A stretch of DNA of 10,736 bases. Source: an uncultured Collinsella sp. (GTDB lineage Bacteria; Actinomycetota; Coriobacteriia; Coriobacteriales; Coriobacteriaceae). Location of the stretch: contig CABUQK010000064.1 of NCBI GenBank assembly GCA_902493615.1, positions 1 through 10,736 of the forward strand. Direction: 5' to 3'. Below the pieces are notes generated by a model. It had not been told where the DNA came from, ran no database searches, and was given only the letters and a program-made list of their open reading frames with translations. Position numbers and translations under genes: made by a program. Shown here in pieces: positions 7,080 through 10,736 of this stretch (within the stretch, counting starts at the first letter, position 1; each line of letters opens with the position of its first letter).

Positions 7080-8363
7080 CTAAATCGTCTCGAGGAAGGC
7101 CTCGATGCGGGTCTGGAGCTGACCGGCGTCCTCGCCGGCGTAGTCGGTCGTGATGTGCATAAACGGAATGCCCGCCTCCTCGGCGGCCTTCTCCACGGCA
7201 AACGACTCCATCTCGTAGAGCGTGCAGAACTGCAGGGCCACGTCGACGATGCCGTCGGCATGCAGGTCCTTGGCCATCTGGACAATGTCCTTCATACGCT
7301 GGTCGTTGGGCGTAAAGACAGCGCAGTTGATCTTAAAGTAGCGCTCGGCGATGGCGTCGAGCATCTCGTCGACCGTCTCGCCGGACTCGTCGACCAGGTC
7401 CTTGTAGTAGCGCGAGCCCGTGCAGGACTCCTCGCCTACCACAACGCCGCCGGCCTTCTCGATGAGGTTGAACAGCTTCCAGTTGGGCACGGCCATGGGC
7501 GTACCGGTGTACAGGATGCGCTTGGTCCCCTTGGGCGCCACGCCCTCGCCGGCCTCGACACGCTGCTCGCACTCAGCCGCCATATCGTTAATGGCTCCGG
7601 TCAAACGCGGCGTGTCGTCCATAAAGGCTGCCTGCACGGTCAGCAGGCTGTCGAGACCGCTGATAGGCGCCGGGTCGGCAGCGCGCGTGGCAGCGAGGCG
7701 CTGCAGGGCACGGCGTTTCTCGTTGACGGCATGGATGGCAGCCTTCAGACGCTCGGGCGTAATCTTGACGCCGCACTCTTCCTCAATCTTGGCGGCAAGC
7801 TTTTTGACCTCGGCCTTCCAGGTCATGAGCGTCGACTCGTCGTGTACGTTGGGAATATCCATGACGTACATGTTCTTTTGCGTGGCAAAAAACTCGTAGG
7901 CCTTCTTCTTACCATCGCAGGTGTTCTCGCCCACCACCAGGTCGCTCGACTCGATGTAGGGGCAGACCTCGCCCAGCTTAAAGCCGGCAAAGCTCTTAAT
8001 GAGCGGACAGGTGTTGCGCGGCAGATGCTCCTCGACCTTGTCGGTCGCCCAGTCGGCACCCGAGCACAGGCCCACAGGGATACCGTCGCAGGCGAGCACG
8101 ATCTCCTCGGGCACGTAGACGCAGAAGCTGCCAACAATCTTGGTGGCCTCGCCGGCCTCCTTCTTGTCGAGCATCTCCTTAATACGGCCGCTGTGGATGT
8201 TGGTGGCGACAAAATCCAGGTAGGACGTGGACTTGGGGCGATTGTTCTGCGTCAGGAACATATCGCCGTACATCTGGCCCACGGCGCCCAGCAGCATGTC
8301 GTGGTCGGCAAGATTCATGCCGAGACTCTCCCACATCGGATGGAAATCGAATTCTTCAGCCAT
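7080..8363 (-). CDS. HGD-D / double-cubane-type iron-sulfur protein (2-hydroxyacyl-CoA dehydratase family), protein A
   Basis: A 427-aa paralogue of protein B with a roughly 60-residue N-terminal extension (MAEEFDFHPMWESLG). The shared core has NTCPLIKS (Cys119), EVCPYIES (Cys134), GENTCDGKKKAYE (Cys149), EESCTG (Cys314) and LQFCTLYEMES (Cys380). The end, TTDYAGEDAGQLQTRIEAFLETI, matches protein B closely. At the site where protein B has ITGCP, this protein has YTGTP (Thr288), so one of the six expected ligands is missing. It may form a heterodimer with protein B, activated by the BadF-type gene at the far end of the operon. It could equally be a classical 2-hydroxyacyl-CoA dehydratase subunit, but no CoA-metabolism gene is nearby. 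The start at 8363 is supported by GAGAGGGGAA 7 nt upstream. Confidence 0.9.
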   Translation of the reverse strand: MAEEFDFHPMWESLGMNLADHDMLLGAVGQMYGDMFLTQNNRPKSTSYLDFVATNIHSGRIKEMLDKKEAGEATKIVGSFCVYVPEEIVLACDGIPVGLCSGADWATDKVEEHLPRNTCPLIKSFAGFKLGEVCPYIESSDLVVGENTCDGKKKAYEFFATQKNMYVMDIPNVHDESTLMTWKAEVKKLAAKIEEECGVKITPERLKAAIHAVNEKRRALQRLAATRAADPAPISGLDSLLTVQAAFMDDTPRLTGAINDMAAECEQRVEAGEGVAPKGTKRILYTGTPMAVPNWKLFNLIEKAGGVVVGEESCTGSRYYKDLVDESGETVDEMLDAIAERYFKINCAVFTPNDQRMKDIVQMAKDLHADGIVDVALQFCTLYEMESFAVEKAAEEAGIPFMHITTDYAGEDAGQLQTRIEAFLETI

Positions 8364-8526
8364 GACGGTTCCCCTCTCGAACCAAAAACGGATAACGGCG
8401 GTATCGATGCACGACGGGTGGCGATTGCCCGGCCGTGCTCAAACCCGGAATTTTAGGGAACCTGCCTTGCGGACGGTTATTTAGTTGTGCGTCGTCTCTC
8501 CCGGAGCCGTGAACATACCTGCTCAT
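8356..8526 (-). CDS. Possible 56-codon small ORF linking the leader ORF to protein A
   Basis: An ATG at 8526 overlaps the stop of the 22-codon leader ORF as ATGA. The frame stays open for 56 codons and ends with TGA at 8356-8358, overlapping the protein A start (8363) by 8 bp. The product would be basic and rich in Arg and Pro (MSRYVHGSGRDD at the start, EGNRHG at the end) and matches nothing I recognise. It has no good Shine-Dalgarno of its own, so translation would depend on coupling to the leader. The frame continues upstream to a TTG at 8622 (88 codons), giving CKGGC and CRAC motifs, but no ribosome site supports that start. It may be a chance open frame in GC-rich DNA. Confidence 0.25.
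   Translation of the reverse strand: MSRYVHGSGRDDAQLNNRPQGRFPKIPGLSTAGQSPPVVHRYRRYPFLVREGNRHG
8369..8378 (-). promoter_or_regulatory. Ribosome binding site of protein A
   Basis: GAGAGGGGAA on the minus strand, with GGGG 7 nt from the ATG at 8363. It is identical in sequence and spacing to the site before protein B. Confidence 0.75.
8409..8438 (-). other. Stem-loop in the protein A leader
   Basis: GCACG (8409-8413) pairs with CGTGC (8434-8438) and CGGG (8415-8418) with CCCG (8428-8431), with a 1-by-2 internal loop and a 9-nt terminal loop. It sits about 45 nt upstream of the protein A start. No T-run follows, so it is not an intrinsic terminator. Confidence 0.4.
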
Positions 8527-8537
8527 ATGCGGCTCCG
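8502..8537 (-). other. Stem-loop overlapping the leader-ORF stop
   Basis: CGGAGCCG (8502-8509) and CGGCTCCG (8530-8537) form a perfect 8-bp stem, extendable by G-T wobbles. The stop codon of the 22-codon leader ORF (8523-8525) lies in the 20-nt loop, so ribosomes finishing the leader would melt the stem. This geometry would suit translation-dependent control of downstream RNA, but no alternative pairing or terminator is evident. Confidence 0.5.
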
Positions 8538-8591
8538 AGCCATATACAGGGCACGCGCGGCAACGCGGCGAATATATGTCGTCTGCGGCAT
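8523..8591 (-). CDS. 22-codon leader peptide ORF with strong ribosome binding site
   Basis: The ATG at 8591 is preceded by AAAGGAGGG (GGAGG at 8600-8604, 8-nt spacer), among the best Shine-Dalgarno sites in the window. The 22-residue peptide begins MPQTTY and ends MARSRI, with five arginines and no acidic residues. Its TGA overlaps the ATG of a second small ORF. Position and size fit a regulatory leader peptide or a small basic protein. No run of one amino acid suggests classical amino-acid attenuation, although five Arg codons in 22 is a mild bias. It is unlike any leader I know. Confidence 0.5.
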   Translation of the reverse strand: MPQTTYIRRVAARALYMARSRI

Positions 8592-8621
8592 GTGCGCACC
8601 CTCCTTTACAAGTTAAGGTCA

Positions 8622-8630
8622 ACTATATCA
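8622..8630 (-). promoter_or_regulatory. Candidate extended -10 promoter for the leader ORF/operon
   Basis: The minus strand reads TGATATAGT, an extended -10 (TGn plus TATAGT at 8622-8627). A weak -35 (TTCGTC) lies 17 nt upstream. It would start transcription about 10 nt before the leader Shine-Dalgarno. Confidence 0.4.
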
Positions 8631-8699
8631 ACGGTTGTCGTCCAGACGAACACCGCCGACATGCGTACGACAGCGTCGTGTGCCGTCGTTTAATAAATA

Positions 8700-8727
8700 A
8701 TTATCTTAATTGATAAGAGTTTGTCAT
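8700..8727 (-). promoter_or_regulatory. Candidate sigma-70 promoter for the operon
   Basis: The minus strand has ATGACA (-35, 8722-8727), a 16-bp spacer, and GATAAT (-10, 8700-8705). Each hexamer matches the consensus at 5 of 6 positions. It lies in the only clearly AT-rich stretch of the region. A dyad covers the -10 and most of the spacer (see the operator entry). It is oriented toward the leader ORF and iron-sulfur operon. Confidence 0.5.
8701..8716. promoter_or_regulatory. Candidate operator, TTATC-N6-GATAA dyad
   Basis: TTATCTTAATTGATAA is a perfect 5-6-5 inverted repeat that covers the predicted -10 and part of the spacer. A regulator bound here would block RNA polymerase. The motif is not one I can assign to a named regulator. 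Confidence 0.45.
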
Positions 8728-8792
8728 CCTTCATTCGGCGAGCGGCAAGACAAAGCCGCCGAGGCTTATATCCCCGACGGCATTACCCGGCG

Positions 8793-9863
8793 CTATCGAC
8801 AAACCAAATGGATCCTGCTGGCATCAAAATGCATGCGCAGCGTCTCGCCTGCTTGCGGCAGCCCGTCGGCAGATACGTTCACCTTGTTGACCTTCCACTG
8901 CAGACGCGTGGGCGCATCAGCGCGCGGCACGTCCAGCAGCACCAGCCGCTCAAAGCGCGAATCGCTCACACGGGCCACATGCAGGTCATAGCTGTTGCGA
9001 CCCCGCTCGGCACGGTTGTCCACATGGAAGTAGCTCGCACGAATACCGAGGTACGCCACATTATCGGGAACCTCGCGACCCACGTTAAAGGTCATGCCCC
9101 AGTCAAGGGCCTCGACTTCTTCGTCGCCGATCTTGCGCGCCCGGCTTGTGTTCTTGCAGCCCGTCAGGCGCAGCGCCGCCAGCGTCTGCGGACGGCGGAC
9201 CACGTCCTCGACGGAGCCGATCTCCTCAACATGCCCGTCGTGCATCACGCAGATACGCTGGCACAGGCGGCACGCTTCGTCGATGTCGTGGCTCACGTAG
9301 AGGACGGTGCGGTTGCACACATCGAACAGGTCGAGCATGTTCTGCTCGAGCGCGCTCTTAAGATAGGAATCGAGCGCGCTCATGGGCTCGTCGAACATAA
9401 AGATGCCCGGATGCGCCGCCACCATGCGCGCAAGCGCCACACGTTGCTGCTGACCGCCCGAGAGGCGCGCGGGATAGCGGTCGGCAAAATCGGCTAGACC
9501 GAAAATGCTCAGATAGCGCTCGGCGAGCTTTTTGCGCGCGGCGGTGTCTCCCGCGCCCTCTACACCGGCGCATACGTTATCGGCCACCGTCATGTTGGGA
9601 AACAGCTGATAGTTTTGGAACAACAGGGCGCATTTTCGCTCCTGGGGCGACAGGTTGATGCCCGCCGACGAGTCAAAAAAGGTCACGCCGTTGACGACGA
9701 TCTTGCCCTCGTCGGGCGTCTCCACACCGGCAATGCAGCGCAGCGTACAGCTCTTGCCACAACCCGAGGCGCCCAGCAGCGCCACACGCTCCTCGCCGGC
9801 CTCGAGCTGCATGTCGAGGGTAAAGCCGGGATAGCGCTTTTTGATATCCAGAACGAGCGACAT
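8793..9863 (-). CDS. modC: Molybdate-type ABC transporter ATP-binding protein ModC
   Basis: A 356-aa ABC ATPase with Walker A GASGCGKS (31-38), a Q-loop at FQNYQLFPNMTV (82-93), the signature LSGGQQQR (134-141), Walker B IFMFDE (154-159) and H-loop His192 in VSHDIDEA. The C-terminal part (about 250-356) is the size of the regulatory TOBE-like domain of ModC/CysA-type proteins, though its sequence is diverged. The ATG at 9863 lies 3 nt after the modB stop, and GGGAGG sits about 10 nt upstream inside the modB end, so the two are cotranslated. ModC is assigned mainly from the partner permease; tungstate or sulfate specificity cannot be excluded without the binding protein. I see no clear terminator after it, so some readthrough into the downstream operon is possible. 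Confidence 0.88.
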   Translation of the reverse strand: MSLVLDIKKRYPGFTLDMQLEAGEERVALLGASGCGKSCTLRCIAGVETPDEGKIVVNGVTFFDSSAGINLSPQERKCALLFQNYQLFPNMTVADNVCAGVEGAGDTAARKKLAERYLSIFGLADFADRYPARLSGGQQQRVALARMVAAHPGIFMFDEPMSALDSYLKSALEQNMLDLFDVCNRTVLYVSHDIDEACRLCQRICVMHDGHVEEIGSVEDVVRRPQTLAALRLTGCKNTSRARKIGDEEVEALDWGMTFNVGREVPDNVAYLGIRASYFHVDNRAERGRNSYDLHVARVSDSRFERLVLLDVPRADAPTRLQWKVNKVNVSADGLPQAGETLRMHFDASRIHLVCR

Positions 9864-9866
9864 GGC

Positions 9867-10736
9867 CTATCGACCTCCCTGCAAAGCGGCATCATCGCGC
9901 ATGAGCTCGGCCAACGCCTCGCGATCGATACGCAAGGCATCGCCGCCCGGCGGGTCGAGCGAATCGCCCTGTCCAGCGAGATCTTTGGCCTGCTTACGTT
10001 CCGCACGGGAAAGGCCACGCTCGCGGTATTTTTGCGAATGCGCCGTGTACATGTTGATGAACAGGATGACTAGGAAGCTGAACGCTATTACGACCACGAC
10101 CCAAAAGAGGGCCACCGACGTATTGCCGCCCATCCATTCAAAGTAAATCGCAATGGGAATGGTCTGCGTAATACCGGCATAGTTGCCCGCAAAGAACAGG
10201 GTGCAGCCAAACTCGCCCATGGCGCGGGCAAAGGCGAGCACCGTGCCGGCGGCAATCGAGGGCCAGCCGAGCGGCATCATGAGTTTGGTGAAGATGCGTC
10301 GCTCGGACCAGCCCAGCGTGCGCGCCGCATCGAGCATTTGCGTGTCGAGGCTCTCAAAGGCGCCGAGCGCCGTACGGTAGACCAGGGGAAACGATACCAC
10401 CACGGCAGAGATCACCGCCGCCGGCCACGTAAAGACAATCGAGACGCCGTGCGCGATAAGCCACTGGCCCACCCCGGTCGAGCGGCCAAACAGCATAAGG
10501 AGCAGAAAGCCGCAGACCGTGGGCGGCAACACCATGGGGATGGTAAAGACCGAGTCGAGCAGGCCCTTGATGCGACTCGAGGTGCCCATGGTCTTCCACG
10601 CGGCAAACAGGCCCAGCGCAAAGGAGATCAGCAGGGCAAGGCCGCTCGTTTTAATGGACACCCAAAACGGTCGGTAGTCGATGCCGCCCAATAAGGAGGC
10701 CAGAGAGGTCAAGGGCCCCTGCTCATCCCGCAACAC
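9867..10736 (-). CDS. modB: Molybdate ABC transporter permease ModB, 5' end at or beyond the window edge
   Basis: The open frame reaches the window edge (first codon GTG) with no ribosome site visible, so the start is probably outside. Visible ModB landmarks are FTIPMVLPPTVCGFLLLMLFG, the EAA loop LDAARTLGWSERRIFTKLMMP, and GEFGCTLFFAGN followed by TQTIPIAIY. Together these are very typical of ModB. After the last helix (about residue 225) comes a hydrophilic tail of around 60 residues (SRAERKQAKDLAGQGD ... LAELMRDDAALQGGR), which makes it longer than the usual ModB of about 225 aa. It forms the membrane channel for oxyanion import with modC, which follows after 3 nt. Confidence 0.9.
   Translation of the reverse strand: MLRDEQGPLTSLASLLGGIDYRPFWVSIKTSGLALLISFALGLFAAWKTMGTSSRIKGLLDSVFTIPMVLPPTVCGFLLLMLFGRSTGVGQWLIAHGVSIVFTWPAAVISAVVVSFPLVYRTALGAFESLDTQMLDAARTLGWSERRIFTKLMMPLGWPSIAAGTVLAFARAMGEFGCTLFFAGNYAGITQTIPIAIYFEWMGGNTSVALFWVVVVIAFSFLVILFINMYTAHSQKYRERGLSRAERKQAKDLAGQGDSLDPPGGDALRIDREALAELMRDDAALQGGR

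Noticed and set aside
402..8363. Glutamate or other amino-acid fermentation operon (HgdAB/HadBC type)
   Set aside because: Protein families fit broadly, but there is no CoA transferase, 2-hydroxy-acid dehydrogenase, acyl-CoA dehydrogenase or electron-transfer flavoprotein in view, and protein B has the six-cysteine pattern of the double-cubane group. It is kept only as an alternative.
5141..8456. Long plus-strand open frames (585 codons at 5141-6898 and 602 codons at 6648-8456)
   Set aside because: They lie antisense to clear family members (binding protein, iron-sulfur protein A). Their products are repetitive in Gly, Leu, Val, Ala and Arg with no domain, as expected from GC-biased third codon positions on the opposite strand.
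8527..8622. Start of an 88-codon ORF at TTG 8622 with CKGGC and CRAC motifs (zinc-ribbon-like)
   Set aside because: No ribosome site precedes the TTG, while a near-perfect one inside the same stretch drives the 22-codon frame instead. The cysteine motifs are probably chance.
8736..8761. Intrinsic terminator after modC
   Set aside because: GCGGC (8742-8746) and GCCGC (8755-8759) can pair, but the stem is short, needs a bulge to extend, and no T-run follows on the minus strand.
8364..8792. Known riboswitch (for example molybdenum cofactor or cobalamin) upstream of protein A
   Set aside because: I could not find the conserved core sequences of a riboswitch class I know. The stems present are simple hairpins. 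A covariance-model (Rfam) scan would settle it.

Overview
The window reads as GC-rich chromosomal DNA (about 60% by eye) from an anaerobic, Gram-positive actinobacterium. It most resembles the class Coriobacteriia, and a Collinsella-like gut anaerobe is my best guess. That guess rests on the oxygen-sensitive iron-sulfur enzyme family present, a Tat lipoprotein signal, GC-rich codon use and strong GGAGG/AGAGGGG ribosome binding sites. No rRNA or marker gene confirms it. Every gene I can support lies on the minus strand, so transcription runs from high to low coordinates.

10736-8793: the end of a molybdate-type ABC importer. modB (permease, cut by the window edge, with a long hydrophilic tail) is followed 3 nt later by modC (ATPase). 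The binding-protein gene is not in view.

8792-8364: a 429-nt regulatory region. It holds two candidate promoters, one overlapped by an AT-rich dyad, then a 22-codon leader ORF with a very good Shine-Dalgarno. The leader's stop overlaps (ATGA) a second small ORF, whose own stop overlaps the start of the next gene. Stem-loops lie over and after the leader stop.

8363-1: an apparent eight-gene operon. The order is an HGD-D/YjiM-type iron-sulfur protein A (427 aa), a Tat-exported peptide/nickel-family substrate-binding lipoprotein, two DppB/DppC-type permeases (the second broken by a one-base frameshift), two DppD/DppF-type ATPases, iron-sulfur protein B (387 aa), a palindromic intergenic element, and the N-terminal 82 residues of a BadF/HgdC-type ATP-dependent activator.

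The activator family uses ATP hydrolysis to push electrons to very low potential into HGD-D proteins. Protein B has the six cysteines expected for a double-cubane cluster, while protein A has five. No CoA transferase, acyl-CoA dehydrogenase or other amino-acid fermentation gene is present. The most interesting reading, which is inference, is a dedicated import-and-reduce system: a complete peptide/nickel-type importer lies between two divergent double-cubane-type reductase paralogues and their activator. The natural substrate is unknown.
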